A stretch of 64,000 bases of DNA from Frigoribacterium sp. Leaf415 (GCF_001424645.1 NZ_LMQR01000002.1:154854-218853), one strand, 5' to 3'. Counted from the first letter of the stretch, positions 17,011-25,262 are shown. The notes: generated from the sequence alone by a model not told the origin. Translations and numbers: made by a program.

Positions 17011-19430
17011 GCACCACCCACGACCCCGAGGCGCTCGCGCCCGCAGCAGAGCCCGCAGCCCCGCCCGCCCCCGGCCACCCCGGCCACCCTGACAAAGCGA
17101 CGGACGTGGCGTTCTCGCGCCGCGCCTCCTGCGGTCTCGTCACGATCGAGCCGTTCGCCGCCGACCCCTACGCCGTCTGCCTGCGTCGATGGCTGGCGCA
17201 CCCGGCGTCGGCCGCCTGGCAGATGGCGGGCCTGAGCACCGACGAGGTGCGCGCGTACCTGGCCGCGATCGACGCCGACCCGCACCAGCAGGCCTGGCTC
17301 GGGCGGGTCGACGGCGAGCCGACGTTCTTCGTCGAGACCTACGACCCGGCCGAGATGCTGCTCACCGAGGTGCACGACGCCGAGCCGGGCGACGTGGGCA
17401 TGCACCTGCTCGTCGCCCCGCCGCGGGGGCAGCGGGTGCACGGGCTGACCAGCGCGGTCATGGCGAGCGTCGTCGACTTCGTCTTCGAGATCGAGCAGGC
17501 CCGGCGGATCGTCGTCGAGCCCGACGTGGCCAACGACCGCATCGCGGCGAAGAACGACGAGGTGGGGTTCCGGGCGCTCGGCGAGGTCGAGCTGCCCGAC
17601 AAGACGGCTCGACTCTCGGTGCTGACGCGACACGACCGGGCCGCGTCGCACCTCGCCCCCGGCCCGATGGTGTGGGCGCATCACCACCTCGTGGCCAAGG
17701 CGCTGAGCGAGTTCGCCCACGAGCGGCTGATCGCCCCGGTGGCCGACGGCACCGCCCCCGACCACGCCGCCGCTGACGACGAGACCGCCGCGACCGACGC
17801 CCCCTGGCGGGTCGAGCTCGACCACGACGGCCACCGGGTCGACTACCGCTTCGTCGCGCGCCGACAGGCCCTCGAGCACTGGGCGATCGACGAGACGACG
17901 GTCACGCGCACGGTCGACGGCAATCCCGAGCCCCTCGACGCCCTCGCGCTGATCGTCGAGCTCGACGACCTGCTCGGCATCCCCGAGTCGCTCCTCGCCA
18001 CCTACCTCGAGGAGGTCTCGTCGACCCTGGCGAGCGCCGCCTACAAGCGTCACCGGGGCGGTCCGACCGCCGAGCAGTTGACCACCGCGGACTTCCAGAC
18101 CGTCGAGGCCGCGATGACCGAGGGGCACCCGGGCTTCGTCGCGAACAACGGGCGCATCGGTCTCGGACTCGACGAGTTCCACGCCTTCGCCCCCGAGGCC
18201 GCGGCACCCGTGCGACTGGTCTGGCTCGCCGCCCGGCGGTCGGCGACCCACCTGGCGCTCGGCGCGGGACTCGACGAGCGATCGCTGTGGCAGGCCGAGC
18301 TGGGCCCCGAGACCGTCGCCCGGTTCGACGCGACCCTCGCAGCGAAGGGCCTCGACCCGGCCGGGTTCCACTACCTGCCGGTCCACCCGTGGCAGTGGCA
18401 GCACCGCGTCGCGATCTCGTTCGCTCCGGACGTCGCCCGGCGCGACCTCGTGCTGCTCGGCGAGGGCGACGACACGTACCAGGCGCAGCAGTCGATCCGC
18501 ACCTTCGCGAACCGCAGCCGGCCCGACCGGCACTACGTCAAGACGGCGCTGGCGATCCAGAACATGGGCTTCGTCCGCGGTCTGTCGCCGGCCTACATGA
18601 GGCCGACGACCGCGATCAACGACTGGGTGCACGACCTCGTGCGCACCGACGCGACCCTGCAGGAGGCGCGGTTCCGGGTCCTGAGGGAGCGCGCCTCCGT
18701 CGGCTACACCGGTGACGTCTACCACCGGACGACGACCTCGTCGCCGCACCGCAAGATGATCGCGGCGCTCTGGCGCGAGAGCCCGGTGCCGCTGGTCGGA
18801 CCGGGCGAGCGGCTCGCCACCATGGCGGCGCTGCTGCACCGCGACGGTGCCGGCGACGCCCTCGCCTCGGCCCTCGTGAAGGCCTCCGGGGCATCGGCCG
18901 AGGCCTGGCTGCGGTCGTACCTGCACGCGTACCTGCGCCCGGTCGTGCACTGCCTGCGGGCGCACGACCTGGCGTTCATGCCGCACGGCGAGAACGTCAT
19001 CCTCGTGCTCGAGGGCTGCGTGCCGGCGGCGGCGTTCATGAAGGACATCGGCGAGGAGATCGTCGTCGTCGCCCCGCGCGAGGTGCCCGAGGCCGTCCGG
19101 CGGACCGTGCACCCGGTCGACGACCGCGAGAAGGCGTTGGCGGTGTTCACCGACGTGTTCGACGGGGTGTTCCGCCATCTGGCCGCCATCCTCGACGGCG
19201 ACGGCGTGCTGCCCGCGGCCCGGTTCTGGGCGCTCGTGGCCGAGTGCGTCGACCGGCACGCCGACGAACACCCGGACCTGCCGGGGGCGGTCGACCTGCG
19301 GGCGGCGCGCTTCGACCACTCGTGCCTCAACCGACTGCAGCTTCGGGACACCCGGCAGATGGTCGACCTCGCGGCGCAGTCGTCGTCGCTGATCTACGCC
19401 GGGACGCTGGCGAACCCGATCGCACGATAG
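17007..19430 (+). CDS. Fused N-acyltransferase and IucA/IucC siderophore synthetase
   Basis: An 807-residue fusion of the two last steps of desferrioxamine-type synthesis. Residues about 30-210 are a GNAT-like acyltransferase of the AlcB/IucB/DesC group (FVETYDPAEMLL, GDVGMHLLVAPPRGQ, VVEPDVANDRI), which acylates N-hydroxycadaverine. Residues about 215-807 are an NIS synthetase of the DesD/AlcC type (EGHPGFVANNGRIGLG for ATP binding, HPWQWQHRV, VKTALAIQNMGFVRGLSPAYM, HGENVILVLE), which joins and cyclises the units. In Streptomyces these are separate proteins of about 190 and 590 residues. The start overlaps the desB stop (ATGA). Both halves look intact. Confidence 0.93.
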   Translation: MSTTHDPEALAPAAEPAAPPAPGHPGHPDKATDVAFSRRASCGLVTIEPFAADPYAVCLRRWLAHPASAAWQMAGLSTDEVRAYLAAIDADPHQQAWLGRVDGEPTFFVETYDPAEMLLTEVHDAEPGDVGMHLLVAPPRGQRVHGLTSAVMASVVDFVFEIEQARRIVVEPDVANDRIAAKNDEVGFRALGEVELPDKTARLSVLTRHDRAASHLAPGPMVWAHHHLVAKALSEFAHERLIAPVADGTAPDHAAADDETAATDAPWRVELDHDGHRVDYRFVARRQALEHWAIDETTVTRTVDGNPEPLDALALIVELDDLLGIPESLLATYLEEVSSTLASAAYKRHRGGPTAEQLTTADFQTVEAAMTEGHPGFVANNGRIGLGLDEFHAFAPEAAAPVRLVWLAARRSATHLALGAGLDERSLWQAELGPETVARFDATLAAKGLDPAGFHYLPVHPWQWQHRVAISFAPDVARRDLVLLGEGDDTYQAQQSIRTFANRSRPDRHYVKTALAIQNMGFVRGLSPAYMRPTTAINDWVHDLVRTDATLQEARFRVLRERASVGYTGDVYHRTTTSSPHRKMIAALWRESPVPLVGPGERLATMAALLHRDGAGDALASALVKASGASAEAWLRSYLHAYLRPVVHCLRAHDLAFMPHGENVILVLEGCVPAAAFMKDIGEEIVVVAPREVPEAVRRTVHPVDDREKALAVFTDVFDGVFRHLAAILDGDGVLPAARFWALVAECVDRHADEHPDLPGAVDLRAARFDHSCLNRLQLRDTRQMVDLAAQSSSLIYAGTLANPIAR

Positions 19431-19441
19431 CGCGGCGGCGT

Positions 19442-19516
19442 CCCCGGGGCGGAAGCGGTCGGGCCGCCTCCGCCCCTGGGAGGGGGTGGTGGCCGTTTCA
19501 CGGTCGGCCACCACCC
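19442..19516 (+). terminator. Two stem-loops after the siderophore operon
   Basis: An imperfect 16-bp stem (19443-19480) followed by a perfect 12-bp stem GGGTGGTGGCCG / CGGCCACCACCC (19484-19495 / 19505-19516). No T-run follows, as is common in high-GC actinobacteria. Confidence 0.55.
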
Positions 19517-19678
19517 GAGGCCGCGTCGAGCCACGGGCCGCGCGGGGCCGCCGCCGGTCACAGGGGGGAACCACCGGCAGCGGGTCGAGCCGCTCGACCG
19601 ACGGTACCGCCGTCGAGTTGCTCTGATGTCAAGATACTCGTCGAGCAAGGGGATGGCAACGAGAACTGGCTGGGCATT

Positions 19679-19725
19679 CGCTGCGCATCACCGGGTGATG
19701 CTGTCGCTGCGCATCACCGGGTGAT
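19679..19725. promoter_or_regulatory. Twin palindromes, candidate MarR operators
   Basis: A 21-bp sequence CGCTGCGCATCACCGGGTGAT occurs at 19679 and 19705. Each copy contains the 13-bp palindrome ATCACCGGGTGAT (19687-19699 and 19713-19725), 26 bp apart and so on nearly the same helix face. They lie 120-155 bp upstream of the MarR-family gene. Confidence 0.5.
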
Positions 19726-19841
19726 TCGAACCTCGTACAACTCACTCGGCGAGGTATCCTGGACGTCCGCGGCGTCCTCCGCCGCGCCTCCTCGTCTTCG
19801 CTCCGTCCTCGCGTCGCCGTCCCGCCAGCAGAGAGCCCGCC

Positions 19842-20342
19842 ATGTCCGACGTCTCGCCCCAGCCGCCCGCCGGTTCCCCTCCGCCCCTCGACGACGAGGG
19901 CCAGCTCGACGTGACCCTCGTGCTCACGGCCTACGCGTCGCTGCAACGACAGGGCGAGCGCGTGCAGAAGGTCGTCGCCGACCACTTCGGCATGGGCACC
20001 ACCGACCTCCGCTGCCTGACCTTCATCGCGACCGACCACGACACGACCCCCAAGCGCGCCGCCGAGTTCCTCGAGCTGTCGACCGGGGCGACCACGAGCC
20101 TGGTCGACCGTCTCGAGAGCGGCGGGTACATCACGCGCCAGCCGCACCCCTCCGACCGACGGAGCGTGCTGCTCGAACTGGCCCCGGCCGGCCGTGAGGC
20201 GATCGACCAGATCCACGACTTCTACCGCCGCGCGTTCCGCGACGCGGTCGACCCGAACCACCTCGACTTCCTCGCCGCGGCGATGCGGGCGATCGGCGAC
20301 TCGCTGACGCGCGCCGCGGCCGGCGACGACGTCGTCGCCTGA
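19842..20342 (+). CDS. MarR-family transcriptional regulator
   Basis: A 166-residue winged-helix regulator. The core (about residues 22-150) has the recognition region TPKRAAEFLELSTGATTSLVDRLESGGYI and the wing HPSDRRSVLLELAPAGREAI. MarR proteins usually repress a transporter or stress gene and lose DNA binding on contact with a small ligand or oxidant. No obvious target gene adjoins it, so autoregulation through the upstream palindromes is the simplest proposal. GAGAGC upstream is a modest ribosome-binding site. Confidence 0.88.
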   Translation: MSDVSPQPPAGSPPPLDDEGQLDVTLVLTAYASLQRQGERVQKVVADHFGMGTTDLRCLTFIATDHDTTPKRAAEFLELSTGATTSLVDRLESGGYITRQPHPSDRRSVLLELAPAGREAIDQIHDFYRRAFRDAVDPNHLDFLAAAMRAIGDSLTRAAAGDDVVA

Positions 20343-20404
20343 GCGACCACCACCGGGGCGGACCAGCACCGGGTCGAACCACCGCCAGATCGAACCACCG
20401 ATGG

Positions 20405-20438
20405 GGCGTCGAACCACGCATGTCGGTGGTTCGACGCC
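20405..20438. repeat. Palindromic repeat family C, copy 2
   Basis: Perfect arms GGCGTCGAACCAC / GTGGTTCGACGCC around an 8-bp centre, the same core as in 12607-12672. Partial copies of GTCGAACCACC flank it between about 20371 and 20455. Confidence 0.75.
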
Positions 20439-20502
20439 ACTTCGGTGGTTCGGCGCCGCTTGGATGATCCGCGCGACCCGCACAGGCGCCAGCGGCCGGT
20501 CG

Positions 20503-20508
20503 TAGGGT
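20503..20508 (+). promoter_or_regulatory. -10 element (leaderless promoter)
   Basis: TAGGGT, then six bases, then the ATG at 20515, with no ribosome-binding site. Confidence 0.5.
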
Positions 20509-20514
20509 GGGCCG

Positions 20515-21021
20515 ATGACCCCCTCGGACGTCCTCGTCGAAGCCTTCTCGCGCCTCCCCGCCATCGCTGTCCGGGCGGTGGCTGACCTCTCGGTCGACGA
20601 CCTCGCCTGGCGCCCCGACGACGAGGCGAACACGATCGCCTGGCTCGTCTGGCACACCGCCCGCGGGCAGGACGTCCAGATCGCCGACCTCGCCGCCTCC
20701 GACCAGGTCTGGACGGCCGACGGCTGGGCCGAGTCGTTCGCGCTGCCGTTCTCGCCTGCCGAGATGGGCTACGGCATGTCGCCGGCCGACGTGGCCGCGG
20801 TGCGGGTCGACGCCGAGCTGTTGATCGGCTACCTCGAGGCCGTCACGCTGCGGACGCGCGGCTATCTGGACGACCTCGACGGGGCCTCGTACGACGACGT
20901 GGTCGACGAGGCGTGGGACCCTCCCGTCACGGCCGGAGCCCGCCTCGTCAGCATCCTGAACGACTGCGTGCAGCACCTCGGCCAGGCCTCCTACGTGCGC
21001 GGCCTGCTCGACCGCCGCTGA
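20515..21021 (+). CDS. DinB/DUF664-family protein
   Basis: A 168-residue four-helix protein of the DinB-like superfamily, which includes mycothiol- and bacillithiol-dependent transferases. Likely metal-ligand histidines lie in NTIAWLVWHTARGQD (near residue 44) and NDCVQHLGQASYVRGLL (near the C-terminus). Since actinobacteria use mycothiol, a thiol-transfer or detoxification role is possible but unproven. It stands alone after the MarR gene, with its own likely leaderless promoter, and converges on an unknown gene across a family B palindrome. Confidence 0.8.
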   Translation: MTPSDVLVEAFSRLPAIAVRAVADLSVDDLAWRPDDEANTIAWLVWHTARGQDVQIADLAASDQVWTADGWAESFALPFSPAEMGYGMSPADVAAVRVDAELLIGYLEAVTLRTRGYLDDLDGASYDDVVDEAWDPPVTAGARLVSILNDCVQHLGQASYVRGLLDRR

Positions 21022-21050
21022 CCTCGCCTGCTGCTGCCGCCCGCCGCGCC

Positions 21051-21114
21051 GAAACCCCAGGAACTCGCCCAGACCCCCGTGCGCGCATGGGTGTCTCGGC
21101 GACTTCCTGGGGTC
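21051..21114. repeat. Palindromic repeat family B, copy 4
   Basis: Fourth copy of the 62-bp palindrome, slightly more diverged (GCGCGCATGGGTGTC at the centre). It again sits between convergent genes and is followed by a GGAGGCGCGG word abutting the end of the next gene. Confidence 0.8.
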
Positions 21115-21137
21115 TCACGAGCGCAGGAGGCGCGGGT

Positions 21138-21788
21138 TCAGTCCTCGAGGGACGGCGGCAAGTCGGCCGGCACCGCGAAACCGAGCCGCGCGGCCAGCTC
21201 GTCGAGTTCGGCCCGGCGGGCCTCGTACTCGGCGGCGAAGATCGGGCCGACGACGGCGTTCGCGTGTGCCCAGCTGCCGTCGGACGTCGCCTCGCTCGAC
21301 AACTCGATCGACGTGAGCGCGGATCGCGTCGCCACGCAGGCTCTGGCGAGGTCCACGACGTCCGCCACGGGGGCCTGCCCGGCTCGCGCCCACCGCCGCA
21401 CCTCGCTGGGTACGTACTCGAGGGCGCCGCGAGCCGAGGCTCGCGAGAGGCGACCGGCTCGGATCTTCCCTCGACGCCCGCGCCCTCCGATCCACCGGAC
21501 GAGCACACGGATGCCCGCGTACGCCGCCGAACCCGCCGCCGCGCCACCGAGTGCCGGCGCGACGAAGGACGGGGGCTCCCGCCAGCCCACCACGCTCCAG
21601 GAGAGCCACACCGCGACGTTGGCCGCGAGCGCGACGGCGAGCCCGAGGGCTGCACGCCGGCCCGTCGACCGGTCCGAGACGAATGCCCGGCGACGCACGA
21701 TCTCGGCGGCGACGTCAGCGGGGATCATGGGGTCGACGATGAGGTAGTGACTCTCCTGTGCCCCTCGGACGACGCTCACGAACTCCAT
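21138..21788 (-). CDS. Unknown membrane protein, second of a pair
   Basis: A 216-residue protein with two membrane helices at about residues 45-95 (GLAVALAANVAVWLSW and PALGGAAAGSAAYAGI), preceded by a short domain with DPMIPADVAAEIVRRRAFV and followed by a helical domain rich in Ala and Glu. I recognise no family. Its ATG overlaps the stop of the upstream gene by one base (TGATG), and both proteins share an N-terminal domain-two helices-soluble domain plan, so they probably act together. Sequence similarity between the two proteins is weak by eye. Confidence 0.6.
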   Translation of the reverse strand: MEFVSVVRGAQESHYLIVDPMIPADVAAEIVRRRAFVSDRSTGRRAALGLAVALAANVAVWLSWSVVGWREPPSFVAPALGGAAAGSAAYAGIRVLVRWIGGRGRRGKIRAGRLSRASARGALEYVPSEVRRWARAGQAPVADVVDLARACVATRSALTSIELSSEATSDGSWAHANAVVGPIFAAEYEARRAELDELAARLGFAVPADLPPSLED

Positions 21789-22513
21789 CACGCCGTGACC
21801 ACCCTCTCGAGCACGGAATCGGGGTCGAAGCCGAGAGGATCGGCGACGACCCGGAGGGCGTCGACGGCCTCGCGCATAGCCTCGTCGAGTGCGACGAGGG
21901 CGCGGCCGTCCCCCCGTCGATCGAGTGGCAGATCACGCATCGGATCGGCCTCTCCGCGATGTTGCAACTCGCCGTCGAGGTCGACCCACCCCTCGAGGAG
22001 GTCCTCGACGGTCCACGAGGCCGTCAACAGCTCGACGTACAGAGACACCGCCTCGTTCAACCGCCACACATCGTCGACAGGCGTATCGTCGGTCGCCCAG
22101 GTCAGCACGGCGGCGTCCACCTCGACGACGCCGACGGTCGTGACCGACACCGGCAGGTCGGGGGTCGTCACCGTCCCGACACCCCAGGCCGCGAACCCCG
22201 CGACGACGAGCAGGGCGACCCCACCGACGACGAAGACGGTCCCTTCCGCCAACGGCTCGGTCAGCCCGGCCGCCTCGAGGACGACGACGAGCCCCCCTGT
22301 CCCCGCCAGGACCACGAACACGAACGCGAACAGCGGCGCGTACCGGACCACCCTTCGCACCGGCCCCACGTTCGTCCCCGCGTTCCGCCGCCGCAGCTCG
22401 GCCACCGCCGCGTCGGCCGCCGCCGCGTCGAGCGACGGGTCGACCACGTGCCACCGCCACCGGTTCTCCAGGCGCACGCGCATCAAGCCGGGGCGGTCAC
22501 GGGTCGGGGGCAC
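21788..22513 (-). CDS. Unknown membrane protein, first of a pair
   Basis: A 241-residue protein with RWRWHVVDPSLDAAAADAAVAEL near its N-terminus, two membrane helices at about residues 58-115 (YAPLFAFVFVVLAGTGGLVVVL and VFVVGGVALLVVAGFAAWGV), and an acidic soluble domain with several Trp residues. No family is recognised. Translation is coupled to the downstream gene. TAGTCT four bases before the ATG and no ribosome-binding site hint at a leaderless start; an ATG at 22483 is an alternative. The pair may be a recent lineage-specific module. Confidence 0.6.
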   Translation of the reverse strand: MPPTRDRPGLMRVRLENRWRWHVVDPSLDAAAADAAVAELRRRNAGTNVGPVRRVVRYAPLFAFVFVVLAGTGGLVVVLEAAGLTEPLAEGTVFVVGGVALLVVAGFAAWGVGTVTTPDLPVSVTTVGVVEVDAAVLTWATDDTPVDDVWRLNEAVSLYVELLTASWTVEDLLEGWVDLDGELQHRGEADPMRDLPLDRRGDGRALVALDEAMREAVDALRVVADPLGFDPDSVLERVVTA

Positions 22514-22639
22514 ATCGAGAGACTAGGGGGCGCGAGGCCTACAAGCCGCCTCCCCGTCCACGCGACGTCCGCGGCCGGCCGGCACCGCGCCTCCTCGCCT
22601 CGCCTGCCTGCCTGCCTGGCACGGCGGCCGCACGACGAA

Positions 22640-22698
22640 GAACCCCGTTCCGAACGATGAACCCAGAGTTGCGGGGTTCTTCGTTCGGAACGGGGTTC
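22640..22698. repeat. Palindromic repeat family D, copy 1
   Basis: 59-bp inverted repeat with arms GAACCCCGTTCCGAACGA-GAACCC and one mismatch, directly downstream of the helicase gene. The second copy is at 50876. Confidence 0.85.
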
Positions 22699-22737
22699 GA
22701 GACCAGGAGGCGCGGTGCGCGCCCCGGGGAGCGCTCG

Positions 22738-24903
22738 CTACGCCTGCACGCCCGCGAGCTCGTCGATCAGGCGGTCGCCCGAGCGGGCCTCGATCATCTC
22801 GGCGTCGATCTCGGCGCGGTCGAGCAGCTCTTCCATGCGACGGCGGCGCTGGCGCGTGATGAGCGTGACGACGGTGCCCTCCTTGCCGGCGCGGCCGGTG
22901 CGGCCTGAGCGGTGCATGTAGGTCTTGTACTCGTCGGGCATGTCGGCCTGGACGACGAGCTCGATGTCGTCGACGTGGATGCCGCGGGCGGCGACGTCGG
23001 TGGCGACGAGCACGTTGACCTTGCCGCTGGTGAGCAGCTGCAGGTTGCGCGTGCGGCGGGCCTGGTTCAGGTCGCCGTGCAGGCTCGTCGAGCGGATGCC
23101 GGCGTCCTCGAGCTGGTCGGCGAGCTGCTCGGCGAAGGCGCGGGTGCGGGCGAAGACCAGGGTCTTGCCACCGCCCGAGGCGAGCTGCTCGATGACCGCG
23201 GTCTTGTCGCGCTGCTCGATCAGCAGCACGCGGTGGTCGATCGTGGCGCTGGCCTGGTCCTCGCCGGCGACCTCGTGCACGGCCGGGTCGACCAGGAACT
23301 CGTCGACGAGCTTCGCCACGCCCTTGTCGAGGGTCGCGCTGAAGAGCAGCTTCTGGGCGCGGGCGCCGTCCGGGCGGACCGTGGCGGTCTCGCGGATGAT
23401 GCGCTGCACCGGCTCGAGGAACCCGAGGTCGCACATGTGGTCGGCCTCGTCGAGCACGGTCACGACGACCTCGCTGAGGTCGAGACGACCCTGGTCGATG
23501 AGGTCCTCGATGCGGCCGGGGGTGCCGATCACGATGTCGACGCCGCGGTTGAGCGCACCGACCTGACGCTGCTGGGGCACGCCGCCGTAGACCTGCGTGG
23601 TGAACAGGCCGACCGAACGGGCGATGGGCTGCACGGTGCGGTCGATCTGCATCGCGAGCTCACGGGTCGGGGCGAGGATCAGCGCGCGGGGCTTGCGGCC
23701 CATCTTGCGGTTCTTCGCGCCGTTGTTCTCCATCAGCTTCTCGACCAGCGGGGCGCCGAAGGCGATCGTCTTGCCCGAGCCCGTGCGGCCACGGCCGAGC
23801 ACGTCGCGACCGGCGAGCACGTCGGGGATCGTCGCCGCCTGGATCGCGAACGGAGCCGCGGCACCCATCGAGGCCAGCTGGCGCTCGATGTTGTCACCGA
23901 GGCCCAGGTCGCCGAAGCTCACGCCCTCGACGTCGGCCGCGGTGACGACCTCGGCCTTGAGCTTCTCGAGCTTGACGTCGTCCTCGGGCGAGTAGTGCGT
24001 CGCCGCGTCGCGCTTCGGGTAGAAGTCGCTCGACCGGTCGCCGACACGGGCCGGGCGGTCGCCGCGGTCGTTGCGGTCGAAGCTGCGCGGGGCGCGGTCG
24101 TCACGAGCGGGGCGGTCGCTGCGGTCGAAGCTGCGTGCCGGGCGGGCGTCGCGGTCGAAACCACCGGAGGCGCGGCCACCGCGCTCGGGACGGTCACCGT
24201 ACGAGCGCTGGGGGCGGTCGTCACGCGAGCGGTCGTCACGGGCCGGACGGGCGTCGCGGTCGTACGAACGCGGGGCGCGGTCGTCGCGAGCCGGGCGGTC
24301 GCTGCGGTCGTAGCTGCGGGGAGCGCGGTCGTCGCGAGCCGGGCGGTCGGAGCGGTCGTACGAACGGGGAGCACGATCGTCACGGGCCGGACGGTCGGAG
24401 CGGTCGTAGCTGCGAGGGCCGCGGTCGTCGCTGCGGGGGGCGCGGTCGTCGCGGGCGGGGCGGTCCGAACGGTCCCACGAGCGGGGTCCGCGGTCGGAGC
24501 CACGGGCGGCGTCGCGGCCACCGTCACGGCCGTATCCCCGGGCGGCCTCACGGCCACCGTCGCGGCCGAAACGGGGCGCCGCGTCGCGGCCACGCTCGCC
24601 GTTGCGGCTGTCGAAGTCGCGGTTGCCGAAGCGGTTGCCACCGGCCGGCTTCTCGCGGGGCTCCCAGTTGGGGCGACGGTCCTCGGAACGGGCGGCGCCG
24701 GGGGCACGGTTGCCACCGCCGTCGCGGGTGCCGAACTCGCGGCGTCCGCGGTCGGCACGCTCGCTGGCGTCCCAGCGCTTCTTGGCGGCCGGGGCTCCGA
24801 CCTCGTCGGCGCGGTGGCCGCGGTGCTTGGGGCTCTTCGATCCGGCCTTGGGTGCACCACCGGTGCGGTCGGTGCGCGGGCGTGAGTTGTCGTAAGGAGA
24901 CAT
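22738..24903 (-). CDS. DEAD-box RNA helicase with long repetitive N-terminal region
   Basis: A 721-residue ATP-dependent RNA helicase, likely for ribosome assembly or mRNA turnover under cold or stress. Core motifs run in order: GRGRTGSGKT (about residue 370), PTRELAMQ, TPGRIEDL, VLDEADHM (about 485), LLFSATL, LVATDVAARGIHVD and HRSGRTGRAG. Unusually the disordered basic/acidic region is N-terminal: residues about 1-310, with roughly seven repeats of SYDRSDRPARDDRAPR, rather than the more common C-terminal RGG-type tail. It should drive RNA binding or condensate formation. The start at 24903 lacks a strong ribosome-binding site; an in-frame ATG at 24960 is the alternative. A leader with stacked hairpins lies upstream. 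Confidence 0.92.
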   Translation of the reverse strand: MSPYDNSRPRTDRTGGAPKAGSKSPKHRGHRADEVGAPAAKKRWDASERADRGRREFGTRDGGGNRAPGAARSEDRRPNWEPREKPAGGNRFGNRDFDSRNGERGRDAAPRFGRDGGREAARGYGRDGGRDAARGSDRGPRSWDRSDRPARDDRAPRSDDRGPRSYDRSDRPARDDRAPRSYDRSDRPARDDRAPRSYDRSDRPARDDRAPRSYDRDARPARDDRSRDDRPQRSYGDRPERGGRASGGFDRDARPARSFDRSDRPARDDRAPRSFDRNDRGDRPARVGDRSSDFYPKRDAATHYSPEDDVKLEKLKAEVVTAADVEGVSFGDLGLGDNIERQLASMGAAAPFAIQAATIPDVLAGRDVLGRGRTGSGKTIAFGAPLVEKLMENNGAKNRKMGRKPRALILAPTRELAMQIDRTVQPIARSVGLFTTQVYGGVPQQRQVGALNRGVDIVIGTPGRIEDLIDQGRLDLSEVVVTVLDEADHMCDLGFLEPVQRIIRETATVRPDGARAQKLLFSATLDKGVAKLVDEFLVDPAVHEVAGEDQASATIDHRVLLIEQRDKTAVIEQLASGGGKTLVFARTRAFAEQLADQLEDAGIRSTSLHGDLNQARRTRNLQLLTSGKVNVLVATDVAARGIHVDDIELVVQADMPDEYKTYMHRSGRTGRAGKEGTVVTLITRQRRRRMEELLDRAEIDAEMIEARSGDRLIDELAGVQA
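24050..24480 (-). repeat. 48-bp-period coding repeat in the helicase gene
   Basis: Tandem imperfect repeats of about 48 bp coding for SYDRSDRPARDDRAPR and variants (SFDR, DARPARDD). High identity between units makes copy-number change by recombination likely. Confidence 0.8.
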
Positions 24904-24971
24904 GGAGGAGTTCTTTCCGGGCTTGTCAGAGATGACGCGAAGAAATACCCGGGCAGCCATTGACCAGGACC

Positions 24972-25086
24972 GTTCACAATCGTGAATTCATCCCGTCGTG
25001 ACTCGACGGGAATCCGGCCCACAAGACTTACAAACCCTCGTGCTGTTCAAAGCTGTGCACATCGGCACCCGCAGGTGCCGATGTGC
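24972..25086 (-). promoter_or_regulatory. Structured leader of the DEAD-box helicase
   Basis: Three stem-loops 70-185 bases upstream of the start: GTTCAC-rich short stem (24973-24986), CCCGTCG/CGACGGG (24992-25010), and a perfect 13-bp stem GCACATCGGCACC/GGTGCCGATGTGC with a 4-base loop (25057-25086). Long structured leaders are known for cold-shock helicase mRNAs; a regulatory role is inferred. Confidence 0.45.
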
Positions 25087-25230
25087 TCGCGCCACAGGCG
25101 CGGTGTCTTGAGCCGACCCACCCACGATACCCGAGCCTCCCCCGAACCGGAAGCCCCGCCTCCTCGGGTCGATCGGTGACCGGAGCCCCGCCGCCCCGGC
25201 TCGATCGGTGAGCGAAGCCTGCGCTACACG

Positions 25231-25262
25231 GCAGCACGGCAGCACGGCAGCACGGCAGCACG
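25231..25262. repeat. 8-bp tandem repeat, four units
   Basis: Four perfect GCAGCACG units, directly beside the hairpin at 25261. Confidence 0.85.

Larger units (their letters stand above)
19431..19841. other. Intergenic region: hairpins then MarR control region
   Basis: 411 bp without a gene. The first 90 bp hold two stem-loops that probably end the siderophore operon. From about 19620 the base composition is less GC-rich and two repeated palindromes precede the MarR-family gene, so this half is likely its promoter-operator region. A GGAGGCGCGG word (minus strand) is at about 19785. Confidence 0.65.

Noticed and set aside
24050..24480. Regular 48-bp repeats that might suggest a CRISPR array
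   Set aside because: The repeats are in frame, have no unique spacers and encode a repetitive helicase tail; no cas genes are present.
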